Positions 10,028-19,732 of a DNA stretch of 36,618 nt are shown piece by piece (position 1 is the first letter of the stretch; every line of letters starts with the position of its first letter). The notes beneath the pieces are model-generated. The model was not told where the DNA came from, did not search any database, and worked only from the letters and a program-made list of their open reading frames with translations. A program made the position numbers and the translations under genes. Source of the DNA: Clostridiales bacterium (GTDB taxonomy: Bacteria > Bacillota > Clostridia > Oscillospirales > CAG-272); assembly GCA_012519315.1 (NCBI GenBank), contig JAAYQM010000028.1, positions 1 through 36,618 on the forward strand, written 5' to 3'.

Positions 10028-10106
10028 AGTATTCCTCTTCTCAGCGGCGGATGTTATATAGTATGATTCATTGGTTCAGCCGCTGATGAACCGACAGATA
10101 ATATAA

Positions 10107-11231
10107 TTAGCTGAACAGAGGCGTGTAATCGTCGTCCTCGTCTTCGTTATCGACATCTTCATCGACATCTTCGTCCGGGTGGACATCATCGTCCGTATCT
10201 GTATCATCCTTGGCGGTCTGTTTGTCCGACTTTAGATCGCTGATAATGTCGGTTAAGGTAACGGGAGAATCGTTTTGGTCTTCGGCGCTTGAGGTCAGCT
10301 TAAGGAAGATGTCCTCAAGGGTGGTTTCTCTGTGTACCATGCTAAGGATCGGATAGGGGGACTTATGGAAGGCATGGTAAACATCCTCGCGAAAATCCAT
10401 CTCGGAAGGATAGGTGAGTGTTAGACGGCTGACTCCCTCCTCCTCGGAGGGTGCGCAGACAACATTTTCAACATCGTTCTTTATAGCGGAGATCACTGAC
10501 AGAGCATCTTCCTCAGTCGCTCTTGTGTGGACAACAAGATCACGCTTTCCGGTGTATTTTTCCTCAAGGGCTTTCAGCGAGTCATTAGCCACGAGACGTC
10601 CTTTTGCGATAATCATAACATGATCGCAGACCTCGCTTATCTCGGAGAGAATATGGCTGCTTAATATGACGATACGGCCTTTCCCGAGAGAGCGAATTAA
10701 TTCTCGAATTTCAAGAATCTGTTTCGGGTCAAGTCCGACGGTCGGTTCGTCCAGAATGATGATCTTAGGGTCACCGAGCATTGCCTGAGCTATACCTACA
10801 CGCTGCTTATACCCCTTGGACAGGTTTTTTATGAGACGCTTTTCCATCCCGCTAAGCTGCGTCAGTTCTATAACCTCTCGGATCTGCCTGTCCAGTTCGT
10901 ATGAATACAGACCCTTTGCCTCGCCCACAAATTTCAGATATTCGTAGGGCGTCATATCCATGTAAAGGGGGGGCTGCTCAGGAAGATAGCCGATAGACTT
11001 TCTGGCTTGCAGGGGGGATTTGTAAATGTCGTAGCCGTTGATCAAAACCGTGCCCTCGGTAGCCGAAAGACAGCCGGTGATGATGTTCATGGTGGTAGTC
11101 TTTCCGGCGCCGTTAGGTCCGAGGAAGCCGTATATCTTGCCTTCCTCCGCGGTAAAGGAAATGTTTTTTATTGCGGGGTTGTTTCCGTATTTTTTCGTTA
11201 GATTTTTGACTTCTATCAAAGCGGGAAGCAC
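10107..11231 (-). CDS. ABC transporter ATP-binding protein (GldA-like) with acidic C-terminal tail
   Basis: Walker A GPNGAGKTT, signature LSKGYKQR, Walker B IIILDEPTVGLDP. Confidence 0.93.
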   Translation of the reverse strand: MLPALIEVKNLTKKYGNNPAIKNISFTAEEGKIYGFLGPNGAGKTTTMNIITGCLSATEGTVLINGYDIYKSPLQARKSIGYLPEQPPLYMDMTPYEYLKFVGEAKGLYSYELDRQIREVIELTQLSGMEKRLIKNLSKGYKQRVGIAQAMLGDPKIIILDEPTVGLDPKQILEIRELIRSLGKGRIVILSSHILSEISEVCDHVMIIAKGRLVANDSLKALEEKYTGKRDLVVHTRATEEDALSVISAIKNDVENVVCAPSEEEGVSRLTLTYPSEMDFREDVYHAFHKSPYPILSMVHRETTLEDIFLKLTSSAEDQNDSPVTLTDIISDLKSDKQTAKDDTDTDDDVHPDEDVDEDVDNEDEDDDYTPLFS

Positions 11232-11382
11232 CTCTTTTCCGAGATATTTTATAAAATGGAAAATTCAATTACAGATTATTGTATCTTAAGCTTGTGATAC
11301 CTATGTGATAAGAATATATATTAAATGCAAACAATATATTAACAAATATTGAATGTCTTTTGAATTATGCCCTTTTATTCAG

Positions 11383-11411
11383 TTGACATTGCATTATGCC
11401 GGTGATATAAT
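11383..11411 (+). promoter_or_regulatory. Sigma-A type promoter for the ZIP transporter
   Basis: TTGACA - 17 bp - TATAAT. Confidence 0.75.
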
Positions 11412-11483
11412 AATTAAAAAATGTAAAAATCCTGTGAAAATCATTTTTTGCGAACAAATGAATGCGGAAAGGTTCAAATTTTT

Positions 11484-12260
11484 ATGTTTGAAGAAAATGT
11501 AATACGTGCTCTTGTTCTGTCTTTACTAGCCGGCTTGTCAACCTTGCTGGGTGCTATGATTATCTTTTTTTATAAGGGGAAAAGCAACAAGCTTATCAGC
11601 GCATCATTAGGCTTTGCGGCCGGGGTGATGCTCAGCGTTTCCTTTTCCGATTTGTATCCCCATGCGCAGAATTTGCTGACAGGCTATGCCGGGAAGACGG
11701 CGGGAGTTTTGCTGTCGATTGGATTTTTGATTCTGGGGATATGTTTGGCTCTTTTTATCGACCGGTTTGTCCCTCATGAAAAATATGATGAAAAAACCGG
11801 CGACCGCCCTCATGCCGATTTATTTCGACTGGGGTTTATATCCATGATTGCCATCGGTCTACATAATTTCCCGGAGGGGATTGCTACCTTTATTGCGGCA
11901 TATAAGGATAGCAGTCTTGGAATTACGGTAGCCATTGCAATTGCGCTGCACAATATACCGGAGGGGCTTGCTGTGGCGATGCCGATTTATTACGCCACCG
12001 GGAAGAAGGGCAAGGCACTTAAATATTGCGCGCTATCCGGCTTTGCGGAACCGGCGGGCGCCCTTGCGGCCTTTTTGATCCTTCGCCCCTTTATAAATGA
12101 TGTGTTGCTCGGTGCGATATTTGCTTTTGTGGCAGGAATTATGATCTATATTTCCATAGAGGAACTGATCCCCTCCTCCCGTCAGTACGGACATGACAGG
12201 CTTGCAGTTTTTTCGACTATTGCGGGTATTTGTACCATGTTGTTAACACATCTTTTTTAA
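11484..12260 (+). CDS. ZIP family metal transporter (ZupT-like)
   Basis: GLHNFPEGIATF and ALHNIPEGLAVAMP motifs with multiple TM segments; start MFEENVIR. Confidence 0.92.
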   Translation: MFEENVIRALVLSLLAGLSTLLGAMIIFFYKGKSNKLISASLGFAAGVMLSVSFSDLYPHAQNLLTGYAGKTAGVLLSIGFLILGICLALFIDRFVPHEKYDEKTGDRPHADLFRLGFISMIAIGLHNFPEGIATFIAAYKDSSLGITVAIAIALHNIPEGLAVAMPIYYATGKKGKALKYCALSGFAEPAGALAAFLILRPFINDVLLGAIFAFVAGIMIYISIEELIPSSRQYGHDRLAVFSTIAGICTMLLTHLF

Positions 12261-12377
12261 GACTTATTAAAGGGATGTTTAAAATGTATAAATTCTTGAC
12301 AAAATGAATACCTTGTTATATAATTTATTTAAGTTTATTGTGCTAATAAACAAATATTTTATTAGGAGGATTTTTTC

Positions 12378-13736
12378 TTGGACGACCCTATATGGCGACA
12401 GTTACTTTTGCAGGCAATTTTAATCATGGTTAATGCATTTTTTGCAATGACCGAAATCGCAGTTTTATCACTTAACGAGGTAAAGATCAAGCGACTTGCC
12501 GATGACGGTGATAAAAAAGCCATCAAAAAGCTTCGGCTTTTGTCTGAGCCTGCCGCTTTCCTGTCGACAATTCAGATCGGCATTACCCTTGCCGGCTTTC
12601 TTGGAAGTGCCTTTGCCGCTGACAACTTTGCAAAAAGGCTGGAGGGATGGATTGTATCGGTAACTGGCGCATCCCAAGATGTTGTTCATACAGTATCGGT
12701 TATAATTATAACATTGATACTCTCTTACTTCACTTTGGTGCTTGGTGAGCTTGTACCAAAGCGTATCGCAATGAAAAAGCCGGATGCTGTGGCAAATTAC
12801 ATTGTCAGTCTTATTACATTTTTATCGGTTATACTTCGTCCGGTTGTATGGCTTCTCTCGGTCTCAACAAACGGGGTGTTGCGTTTGCTGGGAATTAATC
12901 CGAAGGATGTGGATGAACAGATAACCGAGGAAGAGATCCGCATGATGGTGGATATCGGCGAGGAAAAAGGCACGATAGAGACCAACGAGCGTGAAATGAT
13001 TGAGAACATATTTGAATTCAACAACACCTACGCTTATGATGTAATGACCCATCGCACCGATATGACGGTTATTTCAATTGACGAGCGAGAAGAGGAAATT
13101 ATCAAAACCATTATTGAAAGCGGCGTTTCTCGCATTCCTGTTTACGAAGAGGATATCGACAATATCATCGGTATTCTCAGTGTTCGCAAATATCTTTTAA
13201 ATCTTAGGGGGAAAAACCCGTTGCCGTTGCGTGATATTATTCAGCCGGCCTATCTTGTCCCCGACAGTGTGCGCGCCGACGTTCTTTTCAGAGATATGCA
13301 GAGAAAAAAGGCGCATATGGCAATCGTTCTTGACGAATATGGCGGCACCAGCGGTCTTGTTACCATGGAGGATCTGCTTGAGCAGATTGTGGGTAATATT
13401 TACGATGAGTTTGACCCGCTGGCCGAACAGGAGATAGTAATGGTTGAGGAGAACCTCTGGAAGGTATCTGGTTCTCTTGATCTTGACGTGCTTGCCGAGG
13501 TGCTGGGCGTTACCTTTGATGAGGATTTGGATATCGACACTGTGGGTGGCATGGTCTTTAGCCGCCTGTCCGAGATTCCGCCGGACGGAAGTACGCCGGA
13601 GGTTGACTTTGGCCCGCTGCATATTAAGGTCATTAAGATATGCGACAGGCGGGTTGAATCGGCTTTTGTCTCTAAGATTATTTCTGTCGATGAAAAAGAG
13701 TCAGGATCATCATCAGAAAACGGTAATAAAAAATAA
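12378..13736 (+). CDS. Hemolysin-family / CNNM (DUF21-CBS-CorC_HlyC) protein (TTG start)
   Basis: VNAFFAMTEIAVLSLNEVKIKRL, YFTLVLGELVPKRIAMK, VMTHRTDM, VLDEYGGTSGLVTMEDLLEQIVGNIYDE. Confidence 0.93.
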   Translation: MDDPIWRQLLLQAILIMVNAFFAMTEIAVLSLNEVKIKRLADDGDKKAIKKLRLLSEPAAFLSTIQIGITLAGFLGSAFAADNFAKRLEGWIVSVTGASQDVVHTVSVIIITLILSYFTLVLGELVPKRIAMKKPDAVANYIVSLITFLSVILRPVVWLLSVSTNGVLRLLGINPKDVDEQITEEEIRMMVDIGEEKGTIETNEREMIENIFEFNNTYAYDVMTHRTDMTVISIDEREEEIIKTIIESGVSRIPVYEEDIDNIIGILSVRKYLLNLRGKNPLPLRDIIQPAYLVPDSVRADVLFRDMQRKKAHMAIVLDEYGGTSGLVTMEDLLEQIVGNIYDEFDPLAEQEIVMVEENLWKVSGSLDLDVLAEVLGVTFDEDLDIDTVGGMVFSRLSEIPPDGSTPEVDFGPLHIKVIKICDRRVESAFVSKIISVDEKESGSSSENGNKK

Positions 13737-13832
13737 ATACATCTGTAAAGAAAAGGATATAATAAGCTTTTATGTTGATCAAATCAGCTTGACCGTGACA
13801 GCATAAAACATCCTTGATTTTAATATAGAATC

Positions 13833-13867
13833 AACAACCACCGTATAGCTGCTATACGGTGGTTGTT
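13833..13867. terminator. Probable bidirectional terminator between convergent CNNM-like and mrnC genes
   Basis: 17-bp inverted repeat AACAACCACCGTATAGC-T-GCTATACGGTGGTTGTT; weak flanking U-tracts. Confidence 0.6.
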
Positions 13868-13905
13868 CTAATTAAAACAGAAAGCATTGTCGATAGAGTG
13901 GAAAA

Positions 13906-14304
13906 TCAGGTGTCGGCAATATCCTTCTCGGTGTAGGCGGTCTCTAAGAGATGGTACATACGCTCCCTTTTTTCCGCGAGATAAAGATAGCCGATAAGTG
14001 CCTCAAATCCGGTGGCACAGCGGTATTGGGACATAGAGGCGCTTTTAGGCGGGCTGAGACGGCTGGAATTTCTCCCCCTTTTGAAAATGCTCAGTTCAAA
14101 ATCGTTCAATTTACTTTCAATATTGCGAAAGGCTGCGCTCTGTCCGGCGGCGCGGACGCAGCAACGTGCCTTATCATTAAGTTCTCCCACCTTTGAAAGA
14201 CCGGAGCGGACCAGTCGTTCGCGGATGTAAAGCTCTATCACGGCATCGCCGAGGTATGCCAGCGTTTCTCCGTCGAGCCTGCTTGCGAGAGTTGTTTCAT
14301 TCAT
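13906..14304 (-). CDS. mrnC: Mini-ribonuclease III
   Basis: LAYLGDAVIELYIRERLV and YRCATGFEALIGYLYL RNase III-like motifs, no dsRBD, size about 132 aa from internal Met. Confidence 0.88.
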   Translation of the reverse strand: MNETTLASRLDGETLAYLGDAVIELYIRERLVRSGLSKVGELNDKARCCVRAAGQSAAFRNIESKLNDFELSIFKRGRNSSRLSPPKSASMSQYRCATGFEALIGYLYLAEKRERMYHLLETAYTEKDIADT

Positions 14305-14361
14305 ATAAAAACACCATATTTCCTTAAAAAATAAATTGCAGAGTTTGTAAGGCAAAGATTT

Positions 14362-17112
14362 TTATATCATGCGCTTCAGATATCTGTAGCGCAGACGTTT
14401 CCACAGGCTCATGCGCTTCCAGATAAGATCTCTGAAAAGGATATAGTAATCGTTAATCTTTTGCAGCTCCTCCCGCTCAATCAGGGTGCTGAACTCCGCC
14501 TTTGTGAGATAAACAAAAAGAGCAGGCAGGGACGGGACAGATTCCTCCCCATAATGTTCGGTCAGGCGGGCGGCATATTTGTGCTGCAGCTCGCCGGGAA
14601 AGGGAGTGAGCCCTTCGGCTGCGAAAAGCTGCATGATGTAGTTGGAGAGATTCCTTGCATGGTCGGTTACCTGGTTTTTGGAAAAATTCCCTTTTTGTAT
14701 ATCCTCAGAAAACTTCTGTTTTGCGGCAAAGGCTTTATCCCCGCGTCTTTTAATCAAAAGGGCGGAAAGGACTGCAAGAGCCGACAACAGAATTATCGGA
14801 ATTATGCGGGATAAGGCTGAAAAGCCCGGTTGGGGTGGCACGTCGGTAACTAATCCCGGATCATCGGTATCCGATACACCGGGTAAGGGATCGTTGGTGG
14901 TCTCAGACGGGAGGGTAGACGGAGGGATGGCAGTTTCGGGCAGGGTAGTTTCGTCGGGGTTGACCGGCTCGCCGTATGCCCCCTCCATATAAATGGTGGT
15001 TGCCTCATATTTCAGCCAGCCGTAGCCGTCATAATAGACCTCGATCCACGCATGTGCGTTATAATCATAAACGTCGCTGACATATCTGTTATTATCGGGG
15101 AAGAAGGTGTCTGCAATATATCCCTCGACATATCTTGTCGGAATACCGAGATCCCGCAAAAGCAGAGCCGCCGCCGAGGCGAATTGTACGCAATAGCCTT
15201 CCCTTGTGACGAAAAGAAAGTTTTCGATGGCAGAATATTTGCTGTTGCTCTTATTAGACGGAGAGAGGGTATAGGACATATTTTCGGACAGGTAATTAAG
15301 CACGGACATAACAACAGCGTGCTGCTCGGTGCAAAAATCTCCGGCAAGGTTGGCGTTAGAGACGAGCTTCTCCTTCGGGATGTCCGAGTAAATCTCAAGG
15401 GCAAGATCTTTGATTAATTTACTTCCGCTGGGCTGGGCATAAAACTGTTTTGCATATTGATGATAGGTGTCCAGTCGGGCAAGGTAGTCGGTAATATCGT
15501 TTCTAAAACCGGAATCGGCATTATAAATATAGATTTCAAGCAGGGTTGGTGCGGGGTAGGAAATGCTGTGCCGATCCAGAAAATCGGTAGCCTGTTTAAT
15601 CAGATTGTTGCCAATAGCCTCATGATACTTACGTTCGGTTATACGGATAATATCGTCATAATAGCGAATGCGATCCTGCATATAGAGCAGATAAATAACC
15701 CCGTCTTCGATGTTTTCAATAAAGGTCGGATCCTTCATTGTCTGGACAAAGGAATAAGCGGTATAGTCCGGGGTATTTCTTTTTGACGGATTTATGAGGA
15801 TTCCGTCAAAAAAATTGTGATTTTGAAGATCGATTAGAGGATAATCGTCAAAGGGCTCAAATATTCTTCCGTACAGGACGGGCGGAACATGAAGATATTC
15901 GGTGTCCGCACGGCTGCTTATAGTGATCTGCTGCATTGTGGCGCCGTAATCCGAAAGATCAATGAAAGAGTCGCTAATATAAGCGGGAGTACTGCCGATA
16001 AAGCTATAGAAATTGGAGGTGATTTCATCGGGTATGAAGGATGTGCCAAACAGCTTTTTATATTCGGATATAAATTCTTGATTCGGTAACTCCCATTTGT
16101 CGTTGGTATAATTCATACCGACCCATCCCCGCAGATAGACAGGTGTGTCAGAGAAGGTCTTAATTGTAAAGACCAGATCGTCAGAGAACTTGCGGTTTTG
16201 GGCAATGGTGGAGCGGGGCGCCCACAGAGACGGGGAAACTCCCGGAAGGGCTTCGTTTTGACCGGAAAGGAGGTTGTCCAGACGCTGGCGAAACTTTTCT
16301 ACAGACCGATCAATAAAATCAAGGGTAGGGGCAGGCTCTTCAATCTTTGCAGCCGGGAGGGCAATGGTCAGAATGGCAATCGCTGTAACGGCAAAGCCGG
16401 CAAAGCTGGCAAAGGCTGAGTTATAGAAGGGCTTTTTGTTTCGTATGAGCCCGTTTTTTTTGAAATAGACTGTCTCAAAGCGTTTTATAACAAGTATGCC
16501 GCACAGGGCGCAGATGAGGAGGGCAAATCCCCAGTTGGAATCGGGGAGATTGAGAAAGAAAATAGGCAGACATATTAAAAAGCCTACAAAGAAAGGGGGG
16601 AAAAGGCGCACCTTTCTTATCATTGACGGAACAAAAACCCCGGAGAGCAGGAAGGACAGAATGAAAAAAGCGGTCATTTCATATTGTTCTTTTGTGTAGA
16701 GTATCGGAGGAGATGTGATCTCATAGTTTTCAAATAGAGTGTAGCCAAGCCTTAACATTTTTTCGACCGAAACACCCTGCACAGTTAACCAAAGCTCTTC
16801 GAGGACGGGCAAAACATTAATTGACCGGATTGTGGTATAAGTGACTATTCCGATAAGTATAAGACCTAACAGACACGGAATAATTCCTGCACTCATTCCG
16901 GCAAAAAAGAGAACACAGAAAGCGGCGGATAGGGCAAGAAATGATAAAGGAACTGTAAAACCAAAAGAATCGGAGACAAAAAGCAGGAGGGAGAGTACCG
17001 ACAACCAAATAACGGCGATACGTAAAAGCAGATCGACAAAACAGGCAAGCATTGAGTTGATTTGCGGGGCGGGATTTATGGTGTCATTATTCTTCGGAGA
17101 CGTTATTCTCAT
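14362..17112 (-). CDS. Transglutaminase-domain membrane protein (TgpA/DUF3488 type)
   Basis: Multi-TM N-terminus; GYCVQFASAAALLLRDLGIPTRYVEGY, NAHAWIEVYYDGYGWLKYEAT. ATG overlaps the DUF58 stop (ATGA). Confidence 0.9.
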   Translation of the reverse strand: MRITSPKNNDTINPAPQINSMLACFVDLLLRIAVIWLSVLSLLLFVSDSFGFTVPLSFLALSAAFCVLFFAGMSAGIIPCLLGLILIGIVTYTTIRSINVLPVLEELWLTVQGVSVEKMLRLGYTLFENYEITSPPILYTKEQYEMTAFFILSFLLSGVFVPSMIRKVRLFPPFFVGFLICLPIFFLNLPDSNWGFALLICALCGILVIKRFETVYFKKNGLIRNKKPFYNSAFASFAGFAVTAIAILTIALPAAKIEEPAPTLDFIDRSVEKFRQRLDNLLSGQNEALPGVSPSLWAPRSTIAQNRKFSDDLVFTIKTFSDTPVYLRGWVGMNYTNDKWELPNQEFISEYKKLFGTSFIPDEITSNFYSFIGSTPAYISDSFIDLSDYGATMQQITISSRADTEYLHVPPVLYGRIFEPFDDYPLIDLQNHNFFDGILINPSKRNTPDYTAYSFVQTMKDPTFIENIEDGVIYLLYMQDRIRYYDDIIRITERKYHEAIGNNLIKQATDFLDRHSISYPAPTLLEIYIYNADSGFRNDITDYLARLDTYHQYAKQFYAQPSGSKLIKDLALEIYSDIPKEKLVSNANLAGDFCTEQHAVVMSVLNYLSENMSYTLSPSNKSNSKYSAIENFLFVTREGYCVQFASAAALLLRDLGIPTRYVEGYIADTFFPDNNRYVSDVYDYNAHAWIEVYYDGYGWLKYEATTIYMEGAYGEPVNPDETTLPETAIPPSTLPSETTNDPLPGVSDTDDPGLVTDVPPQPGFSALSRIIPIILLSALAVLSALLIKRRGDKAFAAKQKFSEDIQKGNFSKNQVTDHARNLSNYIMQLFAAEGLTPFPGELQHKYAARLTEHYGEESVPSLPALFVYLTKAEFSTLIEREELQKINDYYILFRDLIWKRMSLWKRLRYRYLKRMI

Positions 17113-18524
17113 GCCGAGATATCCCCCTCCCATTCAAAAACTGCATAGCCGTGCTCGGAGAGCTGTTTTTTAACGAGGTCGATGTAGCGGCGGCGTTCTT
17201 CCTTGTTTTTATATCGCCGGGAGGGATTGAAAAATCTGATTTCGGTAGGAATGCCGGACATTCTGCTTGATGCGGAGAGGTCGGACAGACCGGAGACTGT
17301 CTCAGGGGAGAGATTTGCGGTGACAATGACAATTGACGAGATCTGATTATCCGGTATCTCGTGCAGCAGCTGCATAACAGACCTGTCCGGCGGACAAAGG
17401 GGGGCTGAGGCAAAGCGGGTGAAAATCCCGTCAAATTCGGCAGGCGACTCGAACGAATAGTCATAGTAGCCGCTGTTGCTCCTGTTATCAAACCAAGCAA
17501 GGCGGCATGATGCCCCGTTTCGAAGCTCCTTCAGGAGGATTGCCGTTGCCATCTCGGTGATGGCGTCGGTACAGAATTCGTTCATATCGTCGATATATTC
17601 GGGCAGGGCAACCTCGGCATCCCTTGTCGCTGTAAATGGGGAGTAAAAGGCGGACACATCACAGAGAAGGAGGGTTTTTTTCTCAGGCTTCGGAGTATAT
17701 TGGCGAACCTGAAACTCTTCGGTTTTAGCCGACAGCTTCCAGTGTATGTTTTTTAGGGGATCCCCTGTTTTGTAGGAGCGAACGTCACGCATTTCCGCCT
17801 CTTCCGCGCCAAAGGTGGGCAGGCGGTTATCCTGCGACAGCTCTGATGGAGTTGAGGGGGATACTCCCTCTATATATAGCCTTCTCGGAAGAACGCATAG
17901 AGAATCTATCTTATTTATTTTTATTCTTATACAAAACAGTTTAAAAAAATCGTACACCAAAATATCGGTGACGCCGATTTCATAATTTCCGCGGTATTTG
18001 AACCGGAGAGAATTTTTTATGCGGTATTTGCTTAAGGGATTGAGGGGAAGGCTGAGCCTTTTCTCAATACAGCGTACTGTATCTTCGGCAGGAATCGAGC
18101 AATAGACATCTATAAAGGGAAAGGGGAGGGGGGAGCTGTTATGAAGCAAAATTTCATAGTAGGTCGGAGAGAGCTTTTCAACCGTCGGCGACGGAAGTGA
18201 AACATTAACCTTAACAGCACTGTGGGCAAAAAGAATGTATAGAAGTGAAACGAGGGGGAAGCAAAGCAAAAAAATAAAGAGAATATTTGAAAGAGGGGAT
18301 TTAAGTGTCTGGGTAAAAATAAGACTAAATACCAGACATACCAGGTAAAAGTAAGAACCCGAGCAGATTGAGAATGCCGACCTTTTTCTGTTAAACAAAT
18401 CGAAATCTCCGGTTTTGCCAAAGTATGATTTAACAGCGTTTTTGTTTATATACTTGTCTTTACTCACACGGATCCGCCTTTCGTGAAAAAGATAGTTTGC
18501 CGATGAAGATTGATATCTAGACAA
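17109..18524 (-). CDS. DUF58 domain-containing protein
   Basis: VRSYKTGDPLKNIHWKLSAKTEEFQVRQY is the DUF58 signature; downstream of MoxR. True start may be internal. Confidence 0.88.
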   Translation of the reverse strand: MSRYQSSSANYLFHERRIRVSKDKYINKNAVKSYFGKTGDFDLFNRKRSAFSICSGSYFYLVCLVFSLIFTQTLKSPLSNILFIFLLCFPLVSLLYILFAHSAVKVNVSLPSPTVEKLSPTYYEILLHNSSPLPFPFIDVYCSIPAEDTVRCIEKRLSLPLNPLSKYRIKNSLRFKYRGNYEIGVTDILVYDFFKLFCIRIKINKIDSLCVLPRRLYIEGVSPSTPSELSQDNRLPTFGAEEAEMRDVRSYKTGDPLKNIHWKLSAKTEEFQVRQYTPKPEKKTLLLCDVSAFYSPFTATRDAEVALPEYIDDMNEFCTDAITEMATAILLKELRNGASCRLAWFDNRSNSGYYDYSFESPAEFDGIFTRFASAPLCPPDRSVMQLLHEIPDNQISSIVIVTANLSPETVSGLSDLSASSRMSGIPTEIRFFNPSRRYKNKEERRRYIDLVKKQLSEHGYAVFEWEGDISA

Positions 18525-18556
18525 AGCAACCGAAAAACTGCAAATATGATATACCC

Positions 18557-18584
18557 CCCTGCCGACAAATATCTGTCGGCAGGG
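18557..18584. other. Intercistronic hairpin between moxR-like and DUF58 genes
   Basis: CCCTGCCGACA - 6 nt - TGTCGGCAGGG, 11-bp perfect stem; no U-tract on the minus strand. Confidence 0.7.
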
Positions 18585-18633
18585 AGTCGGTATTCGACAC
18601 TTTAGAAGAAAAAGAAAGGGAGACGCGAGGCTT

Positions 18634-19602
18634 TTATTGCATTCCTTTATAGGGAACCGGTGTTCTGTGCAATATTTCCCTTAGAATTTGATCGGAGGAT
18701 ACATTACCAAGCTTTGCGTCTCTGTTAAGCAGCAGCCTATGGGCGAGGGAGATGGTGTAGAGAGCGGCGACATCATCAGGGATGACATAATTGCGCCGGC
18801 GTAAAAATGCATAGGCCTGTGAGAGCTTCATAAGGGTGAGAGAGGCTCTCGGGCTTGCTCCGAGGGCGACATAGCGGTGGTGCCGCGTCGCCTGCACCAG
18901 GGTTACAATATAGCGGTATATCTCGGGCGCAATTTGCACCTCGGAGATTGCCTGACGCATCGACATAATCGTTTGTTTGTCGGCGGCAATATCTACCTTG
19001 GAGAGGGGATTTTGCAATTTTCTCGCGTTGATGATCTGTATCTCCTCCTGTTCGCTGGGATATCCGAGGGAGAGTCTTATGGAAAACCGGTCAAGCTGTG
19101 CCTCGGGCAGCGGATAGGTGCCGACATATCCGACGGGATTCTGTGTGGCGATAACCATAAAAGGCTTAGGAATCGGATAGGTTGTGCCGTCCACTGTGAC
19201 CCGCCCCTCCTCCATCGCTTCAAGCAGACTTGATTGCGTTTTCGGTGAGGCGCGATTTATTTCGTCGGCAAGGAGGAGGTTGCACATAACCAGCCCCTGA
19301 CGAAATTCAAACTGCTCCTTTTGCCGGTTGTAAATGTTAAATCCGGTAATATCGGACGCCATAACGTCGGGGGTAAATTGCGCCCGGTTGTAGTCAAGGC
19401 CGGCGGCCTTGGCAAGGGTGGCTGCAAGGGTGGTTTTTCCAACGCCGGGAACGTCCTCAATTAAGACGTGCCCCCCCGCAAGCATGGCGGTAATCAGGTA
19501 GTCGATTTCGGTGCGTTTGCCGATAATAACCTTTTCAACCTCGGCGATAAGCTTGTCCGCGATGTCGTAATAGTCGTTTAATATGGCTGTCTGTTCTTTC
19601 AT
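18634..19602 (-). CDS. MoxR family AAA ATPase
   Basis: EDVPGVGKTTLAATLAKA, ADEINRASPKTQSSLLEAMEE, ATQNPVGYVGTYPLPEAQLDRF. Confidence 0.95.
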   Translation of the reverse strand: MKEQTAILNDYYDIADKLIAEVEKVIIGKRTEIDYLITAMLAGGHVLIEDVPGVGKTTLAATLAKAAGLDYNRAQFTPDVMASDITGFNIYNRQKEQFEFRQGLVMCNLLLADEINRASPKTQSSLLEAMEEGRVTVDGTTYPIPKPFMVIATQNPVGYVGTYPLPEAQLDRFSIRLSLGYPSEQEEIQIINARKLQNPLSKVDIAADKQTIMSMRQAISEVQIAPEIYRYIVTLVQATRHHRYVALGASPRASLTLMKLSQAYAFLRRRNYVIPDDVAALYTISLAHRLLLNRDAKLGNVSSDQILREILHRTPVPYKGMQ

Positions 19603-19732
19603 GTGTCCATTGTTCCTCTATGCAAATTTTTTTATATAATAAAGATCAGGGAAACACAAAGTTACTTGTCTTTTATAAAACCGCAAATTTAGAGAGCAGA
19701 ACTGTTACATTTTCTTATGTTTATATGCTTTT

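Noticed and set aside
12797-13637. Several ORFs (both strands) overlapping the CNNM-like gene
   Set aside because: Shadow ORFs of a conserved coding sequence.
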